The notes beneath the pieces are model-generated. The model worked only from the letters and a program-made list of their open reading frames with translations, was not told where the DNA came from and did no database searches. Below are positions 42,192-51,529 of a stretch of DNA of 64,000 bases, in pieces (the first letter of the stretch is position 1; every line of letters begins with the position of its first letter). Source of the stretch: Bacillus sp. FJAT-42376. Its GTDB lineage: Bacteria > Bacillota > Bacilli > Bacillales > Bacillaceae. The stretch spans positions 744,001 through 808,000 of the forward strand of contig NZ_CP033906.1 in the NCBI RefSeq assembly GCF_003816055.1, in the 5' to 3' direction. The position numbers and the translations under genes are program-made.

Positions 42192-42236
42192 AAACCAGCT
42201 GTGTTCCGCTTTTATGCGGGGCGGGGCTGGTTTTTA
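42192..42236 (+). terminator. Terminator after the permease
   Basis: AAACCAGC (42192-42199) pairs with GCTGGTTT (42226-42233), with an inner CCGC/GCGG stem and a T-tract. Confidence 0.75.
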
Positions 42237-42328
42237 TTATAACGAAAGGGTGGAAATGGACTTATTCACGTTGATTTTCTGGCTTTTCCGCCGTACATTG
42301 CTCACTTAAATATACGTTTTTCCCCACA

Positions 42329-42371
42329 CAAAAACACCTCCAAAGAGCAGTTCCCCGCTCCCGAAGGTGTT
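42329..42371 (-). terminator. Terminator of the amino acid permease gene
   Basis: AACACCT and AGGTGTT with inner GAGC/GCTC-type pairing. A TTTTT tract follows on the minus strand. Confidence 0.7.
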
Positions 42372-42379
42372 CCTCATCA

Positions 42380-43717
42380 TTACTTCACTCTCTTTGAATA
42401 AACCATCGAAACAACCACCAACACAGCCAAAATGCTGATGCATACAACAGTCCCGATCACATTGTCACGATTGAAGACAAAGGAAATGAAAATGACGGCC
42501 AAAGACAGGCTTGCCGCAATCGTTGTAAATGGCGCCCATTTCAGCTTGAAATACGGCTCTTTCGGATAGTGTTTGCGAAGCTTGATTTGGGCAAGGCAGA
42601 TGCCGAGCCAGATCAGCAGGACGGTAAATCCGGGAATGGTCATCAAGTAGCTGATGACTTCATCAGGTGTCTGATAGGCCAGGAACACTCCGAAGATCAG
42701 GGCTATGGCAGTCAGGGCAATTCCGTTCACCGGAATATCCTGTTTAGACAGCCTGGCAAGCTTTTTTGGTGCTTCACCGTTTTGGGCCATGGAGTACAGG
42801 GTCCTGGATGTGGCATAAATGCCGGAATTGGCTGCGGATAAAACAGCGGTCAGGAGCACGAAATTCATGACGTGGGCTGCCCCCGGAATGCCTGTTGCCG
42901 TAAATACCTGGACGAATGGACTTTCCTTGCCGGAAACCTCGTTCCACGGAATCAGCCCGCAAATGATGAGAATCGGCAATACGTAAAAGAGGATGACCCG
43001 GATGACGGTGCTTTTAATGACTTTCGGAAGCACTTTTTCGGCATCCTTTGTTTCAGTAACGGCCACTCCGATTAATTCAGCTCCGCCGTATGAGAACATG
43101 ACAACAAGGAGGGCGCTGAACACACCGGCTGCGCCGTTCGGGAAAAATCCGCCGTGCGCTGTGTAATTGGAAAGCGGTTCTTCAACAGGGCTTGGGATCA
43201 CGCCGAAGATCATGCAAAGACCGAGAATAATAAACAGGGTAAGCGTAATGATCTTAATCCCGGCAAAGTAAAATTCAAATTCCCCGTAAAACTTTACCTG
43301 GGTCAGGTTAATCGCAATGATAAAGACCGCACAGATAAGAGCGAGCACCCACAACGGCACGGAGGCAAACCAGAATTGCAGAAAGCTTCCGGCTGCCAAA
43401 ACCTCGACCACTGTTACAATAATCCAGTTGATCCAGTAAAGCCAGCCGGCGATAAAGGAGGTTCTGGCCCCAAAAGCCTTTGAAAGCAAATGCTGGGTGT
43501 TGTGATTCGGATAGACGGAGGCCATCTCCCCCAGTGCCGACATCACGATAAACAGCAGAAGCCCGCCAAGCAGATACGCAAACACAACGCTCGGTCCTGC
43601 CATATTCAATGTATCGGAACTGCCTTTAAAGATCCCTGTCCCAATCATCCCGGCGAGCGCGATGAATTGGACATGTCTTGGCAGCAAGCCTTTTCTAAGT
43701 GTTTTGTCCTGTTCCAT
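42380..43717 (-). CDS. Amino acid permease, AAT/GABA permease group
   Basis: The product is about 445 residues from ATG 43717, preceded by AAGGCAGGA. The upstream start at 43744 lacks a site. Twelve helices are predicted, and helix 1 has FIALAGMIGTGIFKGSSDTLNMAGPS. The next block ALGEMASVYPNHNTQHLLSKAFG and the central FSYGGAELIGVAVTETKDAEKVLPKVI are hallmarks of AAT-family symporters such as GABA, proline or aromatic permeases. It imports amino acids with protons. Substrate not defined. Confidence 0.86.
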   Translation of the reverse strand: MEQDKTLRKGLLPRHVQFIALAGMIGTGIFKGSSDTLNMAGPSVVFAYLLGGLLLFIVMSALGEMASVYPNHNTQHLLSKAFGARTSFIAGWLYWINWIIVTVVEVLAAGSFLQFWFASVPLWVLALICAVFIIAINLTQVKFYGEFEFYFAGIKIITLTLFIILGLCMIFGVIPSPVEEPLSNYTAHGGFFPNGAAGVFSALLVVMFSYGGAELIGVAVTETKDAEKVLPKVIKSTVIRVILFYVLPILIICGLIPWNEVSGKESPFVQVFTATGIPGAAHVMNFVLLTAVLSAANSGIYATSRTLYSMAQNGEAPKKLARLSKQDIPVNGIALTAIALIFGVFLAYQTPDEVISYLMTIPGFTVLLIWLGICLAQIKLRKHYPKEPYFKLKWAPFTTIAASLSLAVIFISFVFNRDNVIGTVVCISILAVLVVVSMVYSKRVK

Positions 43718-43992
43718 AATTGTCCTGCCTTCCTGATAAACCATCTATCTATATTGCTTAAACGCTTTTATGCTTTTGCGCATTCAAGTTTCTAGTATAA
43801 GTGCGCGTCTGCCCGCCGTCAATTTGGATCTTTTTTATAAGAGGGTTCGTTCCAGTTATTTCTTAAAAACAGAGAAATTATAATCCGATGAAAGGCCGCT
43901 TCTCCTATTCAGCAAAAAAAAGTGCAGGATAACTTATGGCAATCGATGCATGGGCTTCAGCCACAGGACAAAAATTTAAATGACCTCCCCTC

Positions 43993-44019
43993 TATATAAC
44001 TGGGTATTTCGACCGATAT
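43993..44019 (+). promoter_or_regulatory. Sigma-D-like (flagellar/chemotaxis) promoter
   Basis: TATA (43993-43996), 15 bp, then ACCGATAT (44012-44019) against the B. subtilis sigma-D consensus TAAA-N15-GCCGATAT, two mismatches. It lies about 75 bp before a chemoreceptor gene. The stretch 43745-43992 holds no gene. Confidence 0.5.
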
Positions 44020-44095
44020 AAAAATTAGTACCAAATTGGTGGAAGCGGATACAAAGAGATCGCTGCTTCCGTTTTGTTTAGGGGGAGGGAATCAT

Positions 44096-45802
44096 TTGTT
44101 TCAAACGATAAAGTGGAGAAATATCAAGATCCGCGGAAAATACAACCTTATTTTTTCATTTGCTGCGGCTGCCTTTTTAGTATCTGTCCTTATTACGTAT
44201 TTTTATTTGGATTTATCAAGCCGAGAGCTGAAAGAAACAAGATCAAAAAATGAACTGTCCACGTATGCGGAAGACCTGGTCTCTCTCTATCAGGAGAAAT
44301 ACCTGCTCATTCCGGAATACATTTTGCTTTCGGATGATGAGAAGCTGGATCAGTATTTGCAGTACAGCAGCCAATTCGTGAAGACGGCGAAAAAGCTAAA
44401 GCCCCGCTTGGACAGGGGGCAGATGGACACCTTCAACAAGCTGATCGGCAATAACAACCAATTGGATCAGCAGTTTTTCAGCGTGGTCGTTCCAAATGTC
44501 CAGCAGATCAATACCGCCGAGTATAAGGAAATGCAGGCATTGGTCAATCAGCTGAAAGAGGATACATCAAAGCTTGGGAAGGAGCTGAAACATGCGGCAG
44601 CAAGCTCCAGTGAACAAGCGATGGATACGTCCCTGCACCATCTGTCAAATGTGACAATGATTCTCATCATTACCGCCGCAGCTTCCATCGGGCTATCGTT
44701 TTTGCTGCTTTATTTAGTCAGCGTGAACATAAGGAAGAATCTGAATAACGTCATTACGGTGAGTGAGGAGATTGCCGGAGGGAATTTGAATGTAAAGAAT
44801 TTGGATTATGAGGGGACCGATGAAATCGGCCAGCTGTCAAAATCCATTAACTACATGGGACAGCGTCTTCGAGACATGATTTCCTCTATATCCAATCTCT
44901 CCAAAGAGGTGGACCTGCAAAGTGTGACGCTTCTTGAATCAACGGAAGAAGTGAAACAGGGAAGCGAACAGATTGCCTTAACCATTGAAGATATTTCGAA
45001 AAATGGCCATTCGCAGGCGGAGAACGCGGCCAAAATTTCCATGAATACGCAAGCGTTTAGTGACGAAATGGCAAACGCCAAAGAAAATACGGTGAAGCTT
45101 GTAGACTTTACGAATCAGATTCTTCAAGTTTCCATTCATGGCGATCAGCAGATGCATGAATCACAAAAGCAAATGACAATCATCAATGAGCTTGTAGAAA
45201 CCTCTGTTCATAAAGTGAATGGGCTGGAAGCGAAGACACAATCCATTTCAGAGATTGTAGGTGTCATAAGGTCCATCGCCGATCAGACAAACCTTTTGGC
45301 GCTCAATGCTTCCATTGAAGCAGCCAGAGCTGGAGAGGCAGGGAAAGGATTTGCGGTTGTGGCAAGCGAGGTCCGAAAACTGGCTGAACAAGTATCAAAT
45401 TCCATTCAGAGTATTTCCGCCATTGTTTACAGTGTCAAAGAAGAAACGACAGGCATCGCAAAGGATTTGACACAGGGATTTACCGAGGTTCATAAAGGAT
45501 CGGAACAATTTGAGCGGACAAGGAAACAATTTTCGGATATAAAAAACCAGGTTGCGGATATGTCCGATCAGGTTAAGAACATTTCCGCCATTTTTAGCTC
45601 CGTTCAGGAATCGGGACAGGAAATCAATGAATCTGTCGAGCAGATTGCGGGGGCATCCGAACAAGCAGCTGCAGGATCTGAAGAAATTTCGGCAGCTGCA
45701 CATGAACAAAGCCACTCCATCGACAGCATCTTCTCCAGTGCAAAAATGCTGACCGGCATGGTGGAACAAATGAACGGTTTGATTAAGAAATTTCAGCTCT
45801 AA
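44096..45802 (+). CDS. Methyl-accepting chemotaxis protein
   Basis: The product is 568 residues from TTG 44096, set by GGGGGAGGGA. Two membrane helices (about 17-37 and 183-207) enclose an extracellular four-helix-type sensor of about 145 residues. A HAMP domain follows ([40 protein letters not shown]), then a long signalling coiled coil with the hairpin tip [46 protein letters not shown]. It signals to CheA/CheW. The sugar-binding lipoprotein gene starts 20 bp downstream, so the receptor may sense the loaded binding protein. A sigma-D-like promoter is upstream. Confidence 0.92.
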   Translation: MFQTIKWRNIKIRGKYNLIFSFAAAAFLVSVLITYFYLDLSSRELKETRSKNELSTYAEDLVSLYQEKYLLIPEYILLSDDEKLDQYLQYSSQFVKTAKKLKPRLDRGQMDTFNKLIGNNNQLDQQFFSVVVPNVQQINTAEYKEMQALVNQLKEDTSKLGKELKHAAASSSEQAMDTSLHHLSNVTMILIITAAASIGLSFLLLYLVSVNIRKNLNNVITVSEEIAGGNLNVKNLDYEGTDEIGQLSKSINYMGQRLRDMISSISNLSKEVDLQSVTLLESTEEVKQGSEQIALTIEDISKNGHSQAENAAKISMNTQAFSDEMANAKENTVKLVDFTNQILQVSIHGDQQMHESQKQMTIINELVETSVHKVNGLEAKTQSISEIVGVIRSIADQTNLLALNASIEAARAGEAGKGFAVVASEVRKLAEQVSNSIQSISAIVYSVKEETTGIAKDLTQGFTEVHKGSEQFERTRKQFSDIKNQVADMSDQVKNISAIFSSVQESGQEINESVEQIAGASEQAAAGSEEISAAAHEQSHSIDSIFSSAKMLTGMVEQMNGLIKKFQL

Positions 45803-45822
45803 GAAGGATGGGGGAAAAAGAA

Positions 45823-46893
45823 TTGCTTAAGGTTCTTCATAAAAAAAGACTGGTGGGCATCCTGGTTTTAGCCATGCTTCTCCTCATTTCAGCCTGTACC
45901 GGTCAAACGGCCCGTAAACCGGAAAAAGCAGACCGGGTCAAGCTCGTGTCTGATGCGGGAAAGCCTTATATCGGTTTTGTGCTGGATACACTGAAAGAAG
46001 AGCGCTGGTATAAGGATAAAGCCTTATTCGAAGAGAAGGTCATTCAAATGGGCGGACAGGTAAAGACGCTTGCCGCCAATGGTCTGGATGATATTCAATT
46101 CAGGCAGGCTGAACTGCTTATCCAGGAGGGAGCGGATGTGTTAGTCGTCGTCCCTCATAATGCCGAACAATCAGCGAAGATTGCGGAAATGGCTCATAAA
46201 GCGGGCGTGAAGGTGATTTCCTATGACAGGCTGATAAAAAATGCAAACGTTGATTATTATATTTCCTTTGATAATGAAAAGGTAGGAGAACTTCAGGCGA
46301 CTGAAATCGTCAAACGGGCGGCAAAAGGCAACTTCGCCTACATCGGAGGAGCAGAATCAGACAATAATGCGCTGCTGTTCCGCGAAGGGGCGATGAAGGT
46401 GATTCAGCCGCTCATCGACAAAGGCGATATTAAAGTCGTTTATGACCAATACACCGATGAATGGAAACCGGAAACGGCCCAAAAGAACATGCAGGCAGCC
46501 CTGGCTCAAAATTCAAATCGAATTGATGCGGTCATTGCCGCAAATGACGGAACAGCCGGCGGTGTCATCAATGCTCTGTCCTCTTCCGGTTTATCAGGGA
46601 AAATCCCTGTATCCGGGCAGGATGCTGAATTGATGGCAATAAAGCGCATTATAGAAGGTTCCCAGACGATGACCGTTTATAAGCCGATCACCCGGCTGGC
46701 AGAGGAAGCAGCGCAAGTGGCGGTGAAGGCTGCAAAGGGTGAAAAAGTAGCAGCGGATCGAACGGTGAATAATGGGAAAATCGACGTTCCATCCATCCTG
46801 TTGGATCCTATAGCCGTTACAAAAGAGAATATTAAAGACACCGTCATTAAAGACGGCTATTTAACGGAAGAAGAAATTTTTAGCGGCCAATAA
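45823..46893 (+). CDS. Sugar-binding lipoprotein, XylF/periplasmic-binding type 1
   Basis: The product is about 356 residues from TTG 45823, eight bases after GGGGG. The ATG at 45808 abuts its site. It has a lipoprotein signal peptide with lipobox LISAC (C25). The two-lobed sugar-binding fold (Peripla_BP_4) has YIGFVLDTLKEERWYKDKALFEE, GADVLVVVPHNAEQSAKIAEMAHKAGVKVISYDRLI, AVIAANDGTAGGVINAL and VSGQDAELMAIKRIIEGSQTMTVYKP, most like D-xylose-binding proteins. No ABC permease or ATPase is nearby. Pairing with the upstream chemoreceptor suggests a taxis role. Confidence 0.88.
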   Translation: MLKVLHKKRLVGILVLAMLLLISACTGQTARKPEKADRVKLVSDAGKPYIGFVLDTLKEERWYKDKALFEEKVIQMGGQVKTLAANGLDDIQFRQAELLIQEGADVLVVVPHNAEQSAKIAEMAHKAGVKVISYDRLIKNANVDYYISFDNEKVGELQATEIVKRAAKGNFAYIGGAESDNNALLFREGAMKVIQPLIDKGDIKVVYDQYTDEWKPETAQKNMQAALAQNSNRIDAVIAANDGTAGGVINALSSSGLSGKIPVSGQDAELMAIKRIIEGSQTMTVYKPITRLAEEAAQVAVKAAKGEKVAADRTVNNGKIDVPSILLDPIAVTKENIKDTVIKDGYLTEEEIFSGQ

Positions 46894-46907
46894 ATTTGTT
46901 TCAACGG

Positions 46908-46942
46908 GAAAAGCTGCCGGGCACGAAGCCCGGCAGCTTTTC
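46908..46942. terminator. Strong terminator
   Basis: AAAAGCTGCCGGG pairs with CCCGGCAGCTTTT, between convergent genes. Confidence 0.92.
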
Positions 46943-46949
46943 TTAATAA

Positions 46950-47378
46950 TCAATGGTTCCCCGCTAACGTGATCGAACCGTTTTGAAGACTCTCAGACAG
47001 CAGACTATAGGCGGCTGCCTTCTTGCTGGATTGTTTGAATACATCCACATGGTCGCTGTAGATATAGACAGAGAGCCTGACTTTCTTTTTCCCCTTCTTT
47101 GTAACCATAACAAGGGGAATGCCGGTGTTCGTTCCAGGAACATCGTATTCATCATACCGGTCAAAAAAGACCGCTTCATTAAAATGCTGGATAAATTGGA
47201 TTTTTTCTTCTCCCTCCAGCGATTTTCCCATGTGCGTTACAGTGGTGTCCTCCTCAAGGACCTTTGCATGCAGTGCAAATTTGGCAAGCAGCCAATCCAT
47301 AACAAAGGTCGGGGGGCTAGCCAGTACCACTTTAAGAGTGCTGACGCATATCAGCACGATAATCAGCCAGGTTGCCAT
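46950..47378 (-). CDS. YfmQ-family membrane-anchored protein
   Basis: The protein has 142 residues. One N-terminal hydrophobic segment (WLIIVLICVSTLKVVLA) is followed by a soluble alpha/beta domain with EDTTVTHMGKSLEGEEKIQFIQHFNEAVFFDRYD and KVRLSVYIYSDHVDVFKQSSKKAAAYSLLSESLQ. This matches my memory of the YfmQ family of Bacillus, which has no known function. It is monocistronic and faces the sugar-binding protein gene. Confidence 0.65.
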   Translation of the reverse strand: MATWLIIVLICVSTLKVVLASPPTFVMDWLLAKFALHAKVLEEDTTVTHMGKSLEGEEKIQFIQHFNEAVFFDRYDEYDVPGTNTGIPLVMVTKKGKKKVRLSVYIYSDHVDVFKQSSKKAAAYSLLSESLQNGSITLAGNH

Positions 47379-47574
47379 TTATTGTTCATCTCCATATCAG
47401 CAGCAAACATACCGTTCTGTTATTCCATCGTAGCACAGGATCGGTTGTTCATCTTTGTCCATTGTATGAAATCTGAATGCATGTTTGCTGAGTAAACCGG
47501 AGGAGCGAGTCTCCTTTGAGAGGGAGTGATTTCACGGGCATCTTTGATTCAGTCCTTCATTCAGGCGCCGTCTC

Positions 47575-48246
47575 TTATGTTTTCCGCTTAATTAAATGAG
47601 AGATCTCCCTGCCGGCTACTCTGTAACCGGCAGAGGTTAAATGGATCCCATCGCCGCTGATTAATTCGTTCAGGGTGCCGGCTTGTCTCAAAGCGGTCCG
47701 GACGTCTGCGACCGCCACGTGCATTTCATCCGCCAAGGTCAGCAAGCGTTCATTATACATGCCGTGCCAATGCTCCATGCCGCCCTTCATACTGATCCAG
47801 TGGCCGATGGTGCTGCCGTATTGCCTGAACAGGTATTGGTAGTACCGCACGGGGTCGAGAGGGAGAAGTGTCATCACGATTGGTGTAATCCCGGCCATTA
47901 TCATTTTCTCTATCATGGTTTTCATATTAGCGGTGAAACGGCCGGCGGGAACGATGGGCTGATGCTCCATTTCAGGATTCAGCACCACTTCCTTCCAATT
48001 GAAATTGCAGTCATTCCCTCCTATTCCAATGATCACGTAATCCGGATTTTCATCCAAAACGTCCTTCTGCAGTCTTTTTAAAAGAGAATCGGAATGATCG
48101 TTAAATACCCCCTTATTGACCACGGTTGAATCGAATTTTAAACATTCCTCCAGGTAATAGGGGTAATTCTTTTTGGTTATTCTTAATCGCCCTTTGACAG
48201 ACGTTACGCCCCTCGTCAAACTGTCACCGAAGCAAATGATTTTCAT
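47575..48246 (-). CDS. SGNH/GDSL hydrolase
   Basis: The product is about 223 residues from ATG 48246 (GGGGAAA upstream). Block I is ICFGDSLTRG with the nucleophile serine, block III is IGIGGNDCNF (oxyanion Gly and Asn), and block V is SGDGIHLTSAGY with the D-x-x-H pair. No signal peptide is visible. Likely an intracellular esterase or acetylhydrolase acting on lipids or sugars. The stretch 47379-47574 upstream of YfmQ holds no gene. Confidence 0.88.
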   Translation of the reverse strand: MKIICFGDSLTRGVTSVKGRLRITKKNYPYYLEECLKFDSTVVNKGVFNDHSDSLLKRLQKDVLDENPDYVIIGIGGNDCNFNWKEVVLNPEMEHQPIVPAGRFTANMKTMIEKMIMAGITPIVMTLLPLDPVRYYQYLFRQYGSTIGHWISMKGGMEHWHGMYNERLLTLADEMHVAVADVRTALRQAGTLNELISGDGIHLTSAGYRVAGREISHLIKRKT

Positions 48247-48423
48247 CGCTGCATTTCCCCATCTTCTATAGTTTGATGATCCTATGAGCTGAAAGGTCAA
48301 CCCTTTACTGTATTCACGGGATCAGAAGAAGATATAGACAGAAGGAAAAAACCGCTAAAATGATGCGGTTGCACTAATAATCCCGCCTTTATTGCCCATC
48401 ATAAAAGAAAAAGGGGGATTAGG

Positions 48424-49710
48424 ATGAATCTGCAAAATGCACTTAAAATGATCATTACGTCAGCCATTTGCTTTACTCTGTTCGCATGCTCCAACAATCA
48501 GCAGGAGACCAGGAAAGAGAAGGAGAGCGCTTCCGGCTCTTCTTCGGTAAAGCTGATCGGAAAATACCAGCTCGAAAATCCGCCGGTTTTAGCGAAAGGG
48601 ATCCATGCGGGGATGGGATCATCTCTTGTACATCTCCCGGGAGATCCGGATCATGTTTTTTACTCTTCTTCCGACCGGGGCCCGAACGGGGAACTGACCG
48701 TAAACAAGGAAGAACGGAGAACGTTCCCGATTCCCGCCTATACTCCTGTCGTTTACCGGATCGAAATTTCCGAAGGGAAAATAAACATTACAGATACCAT
48801 TCCGTTAAAGCTGCCCAAGGGGTCCGATCCCGTAACGGGAAAATCCCTTATTACAGGTCTGCCTAATGTGAAGGGGAAGGATGAAATCCCTTACGATGCG
48901 AAAGGGAAAAGGGTTTTGTCCTACGATCCGTATGGCCTGGATACAGAAGGTCTTGCCTACAATCCAGCGGATGAAACGTTTTGGTTAAGTGATGAATACG
49001 GGCCAAGTCTCGTTCAGATGAAAAAAGACGGAACCCTTATCCAGCGGTTCGTCCCATCGGGAATGGAAACGGCATTCAAAAACGCATCCCTTCTTCCTGT
49101 AAAAGGGAATTTGCCGGCGGTTTTATCAAAGCGGGCGGATAATAGAGGCTTTGAATCCGCAGCGATTACGCCGGACGGGCGCTATCTTTTCACCATGACA
49201 CAAAGTGCCCTGGAGAATCCGGATGACAGCTCTCGAATCACCAGACTGTTAAAAATCGATCTAAAAGCTTCCAAGGTCATTGCTGAATACACCTATAGGT
49301 TTGAAGATGGCAAAAAGTTCGGAGTGGATCAGGAAGACATCGTTGCCTCTGATCTATATGCGATCGATGAGCACCGCCTGCTGGTGGATGAACGGGATAC
49401 CGCTTCTGGAAAAGAAGCGAAATACAAGAAAATCTATCAAATTGATTTGCAGGAAGCAACCAATGTTTTAGACAAGGATCAGGCAAAGGGAAAAACGCTT
49501 GAACAAATGAACACAAAGGATTTGAAGGCTGAAGGAATTAAAACAGCGGCTAAAAAAGAAGTGCTCGATCTGTTAAAGTTCGGGTATCCTTACGAAAAGG
49601 CAGAGGGCATCACGCTCGTCGGCAAAAAACTGGCGGTCATCAATGACGATGACTTTGGCATGGCGGATTCGAACAGCAAAACGGAACTATGGCTGTTCCG
49701 TTTGCCGTAA
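48424..49710 (+). CDS. Esterase-like phytase-family lipoprotein
   Basis: The protein has 428 residues with a lipoprotein signal and lipobox LFAC (C22). The mature part resembles the esterase-like activity of phytase family (PF13449): GIHAGMGSSLVHLPGDPDHVFYSSSDRGPNG, DTEGLAYNPADETFWLSDEYGPSLVQM, RGFESAAITPDGRYLFTMTQSAL and EKAEGITLVGKKLAVINDDDFGM. It is a beta-propeller anchored outside the cell, perhaps a phosphatase that releases phosphate. A hairpin (AACCGC/GCGGTT, about 48350-48370) sits upstream. Monocistronic. Confidence 0.8.
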   Translation: MNLQNALKMIITSAICFTLFACSNNQQETRKEKESASGSSSVKLIGKYQLENPPVLAKGIHAGMGSSLVHLPGDPDHVFYSSSDRGPNGELTVNKEERRTFPIPAYTPVVYRIEISEGKINITDTIPLKLPKGSDPVTGKSLITGLPNVKGKDEIPYDAKGKRVLSYDPYGLDTEGLAYNPADETFWLSDEYGPSLVQMKKDGTLIQRFVPSGMETAFKNASLLPVKGNLPAVLSKRADNRGFESAAITPDGRYLFTMTQSALENPDDSSRITRLLKIDLKASKVIAEYTYRFEDGKKFGVDQEDIVASDLYAIDEHRLLVDERDTASGKEAKYKKIYQIDLQEATNVLDKDQAKGKTLEQMNTKDLKAEGIKTAAKKEVLDLLKFGYPYEKAEGITLVGKKLAVINDDDFGMADSNSKTELWLFRLP

Positions 49711-49716
49711 ATAGAA

Positions 49717-49749
49717 GGGGGAGAAGCTGTCTGAACGAAGCTTCTCCCC
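49717..49749. terminator. Hairpin between convergent genes
   Basis: GGGGAGAAGC pairs with GCTTCTCCCC. It has no long T-tract, so termination strength is uncertain. Confidence 0.6.
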
Positions 49750-49753
49750 GGAT

Positions 49754-50647
49754 TTAAATGATATCCAATGGCATTTTACTGTTTGGCTCAGGAAAGGCTT
49801 GATCTAAACGGTGAAGATCCTCATCTGTAAACTTTATGGAAGCGGCTTCTGCATTGGCCAGCACATGCTCCTCCTGAACCGCTTTTGGAATAGCGATGAC
49901 TTGATTCGAACGGATGGTCCACGCCAGTGCGATTTGCAGGGGCTGAACATGATATTTTTCAGCAAGCTCTTGAATCACTGAATCCGATAAGAGCTGTTTT
50001 CTTAAAGAACCTCCCTGGGCAAGAGGACTGTAGGCCATGATTGGCATACGATGTGTTTGATGCCAAGGCATGAGATCGAATTCGATGCCTCTTGAACCCA
50101 GATGATAGAGGACCTGATTTGTCACACCATTTTTCCCGTCAGGCAAGGATTTAAGCTCTTCCATATCAGCGGTGTCAAAATTGGAGACTCCCCATCTGAG
50201 AATTTTACCCTCCGCCCGGAGTTTTTCCATTCCCTCAATGGTTTCCGTCAAGCTGACACGGCCTCTCCAGTGAAGAAGGTATAAATCCAGCCGGTCGGTT
50301 CCGAGCCGTTTCAAGCTGTGTTCACAAGCCTCAGTGATTTTATTAAGACCTGCATGATGAGGATATACTTTTGAAACTAAAAAGACGTCATCCCTGCGGC
50401 CTTTAATGGCTTCTCCTACTAAACGTTCAGAGGCGCCCTCCCCGTACATTTCTGCCGTATCAATGAGAGTCATACCCAAATCCAGCCCGAGTCTCAGCGC
50501 TCTGATTTCTTTCTCGGCATCGTTTGAATTGTCCCCAATATTCCACGTGCCTTGTCCGATAGCAGGCAAGGAAGTTCCGTCGGGCAGTGTAACTTGGCGT
50601 TCGGCTAACGACTGTTTGATTTCCTCTAAACCTTTCACATCCCTCAT
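49754..50647 (-). CDS. Aldo/keto reductase (second of three)
   Basis: The protein has 297 residues. GTG 50638 may be the real start because the site AGGAAGG abuts ATG 50647. The full catalytic set is present: D in MTLIDTAEMYGEG, Tyr in the same motif, K in FLVSKVYP and H in YLLHWRG. AIPKAVQEEHVLANAEAA is the cofactor site. It resembles Bacillus AKR5-type reductases acting on aldehydes such as methylglyoxal. The substrate is not defined. It is transcribed toward the phytase-like gene. Confidence 0.88.
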   Translation of the reverse strand: MRDVKGLEEIKQSLAERQVTLPDGTSLPAIGQGTWNIGDNSNDAEKEIRALRLGLDLGMTLIDTAEMYGEGASERLVGEAIKGRRDDVFLVSKVYPHHAGLNKITEACEHSLKRLGTDRLDLYLLHWRGRVSLTETIEGMEKLRAEGKILRWGVSNFDTADMEELKSLPDGKNGVTNQVLYHLGSRGIEFDLMPWHQTHRMPIMAYSPLAQGGSLRKQLLSDSVIQELAEKYHVQPLQIALAWTIRSNQVIAIPKAVQEEHVLANAEAASIKFTDEDLHRLDQAFPEPNSKMPLDII

Positions 50648-50696
50648 CCTTCCTCATTTTAGCTTTTCAGATCGAAAATCAAGAATATGAAAACGG

Positions 50697-51317
50697 CTAA
50701 CTTCCCAGCAAATGCAGACAAAACTCCAAATCCGCTTTTAGATGCTCTTTCATCAGGTGCTCGGCTTTGTCTCCGTCTCTTTCGCGGATGGCGCTGTAGA
50801 TTCCTTCATGTTCCTCAATTAAAAAGGGGCGATTGTAGAATACGACTGTCCTCCGGAATAGATAAATCATGGATTGCATCCGATCGATGATATCAATCAT
50901 ATGAGAGTTGTAGCTCGCTTTTACAATAATATCGTGAAAGCGCTGATTTGCCTGCATGATCTCGTCAGTGGTGCCGCTTTTTCCAACTTCAATGCATTCA
51001 TAAAGTTCCTGCAGTTCATCTTCCTTTAAAAAGGAGGCTGCGCAGTTAGCGGAGTAACCTTCAAGTAAAATGCGGACGTGAAACATATTCCTCAGGTCTT
51101 TTTCAGTCGGAACGACCACTTTTTTGTTTACAATGAGTCCTTCATATTCCAGTTTCTTTATAGACTCTCTAATTGGTGTCCGGCTGACGCCCAATTCAGC
51201 TGCAAGTTTTTCTTCTACGATTTTCGTACCGCCAGGCAGCTCGCCGTTTAAGATCTTATCCCTGATGGCCTCATAGGAAGGGTGGCTGATCCGCTGGGTC
51301 CGGTCATTTCCAAACAT
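50697..51317 (-). CDS. GntR-family regulator, FadR subgroup (FCD domain)
   Basis: The product is 206 residues from ATG 51317, seven bases after GAGGTG. The winged helix is SHPSYEAIRDKILNGELPGGTKIVEEKLAAELGVSRTPIRESIKKLEYEGLI, and the helical FCD ligand domain follows with RILLEGYSANCAASFL and NQRFHDIIVKASYN. It is divergent from the four-carbon acid sugar operon. Three sites of the form TTGTNTACNN at an exact 21-bp period lie between them, so it is the likely local regulator. The effector is presumably a pathway sugar acid. Confidence 0.9.
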   Translation of the reverse strand: MFGNDRTQRISHPSYEAIRDKILNGELPGGTKIVEEKLAAELGVSRTPIRESIKKLEYEGLIVNKKVVVPTEKDLRNMFHVRILLEGYSANCAASFLKEDELQELYECIEVGKSGTTDEIMQANQRFHDIIVKASYNSHMIDIIDRMQSMIYLFRRTVVFYNRPFLIEEHEGIYSAIRERDGDKAEHLMKEHLKADLEFCLHLLGS

Positions 51318-51418
51318 GTTTTTCACCTCAAACTCTTTTGTTTTAACGTACTGCTATCTTATCAAATTCACTTATAAAAAAACTATAAACCAAATAAACG
51401 ATTATAGAATGTTCTGTT

Positions 51419-51470
51419 TTGTATACGTTTTATAAATAATTGTATACAAATATTTATTAATTGTGTACAA
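51419..51470. promoter_or_regulatory. Three GntR-type operator motifs at 21-bp spacing
   Basis: TTGTATACGT (51419-51428), TTGTATACAA (51440-51449) and TTGTGTACAA (51461-51470) have centres exactly 21 bp apart, i.e. two helical turns, on one face of the DNA. Confidence 0.75.
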
Positions 51471-51529
51471 TACCATTTATAAAGAATGTTGGAAGCGATT
51501 TCAACCGAACGAAACAGGAGGCGTAAAAA

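Noticed and set aside
43745..43800. Catabolite (cre) site upstream of the amino acid permease
   Set aside because: TGAATGCGCAAAAGCA does not keep the consensus spacing around the central CG.
48350..48370. AACCGC/GCGGTT hairpin as terminator before the phytase-like gene
   Set aside because: It has no T-tract and lies upstream of a gene, so it is noted only as a small leader structure.
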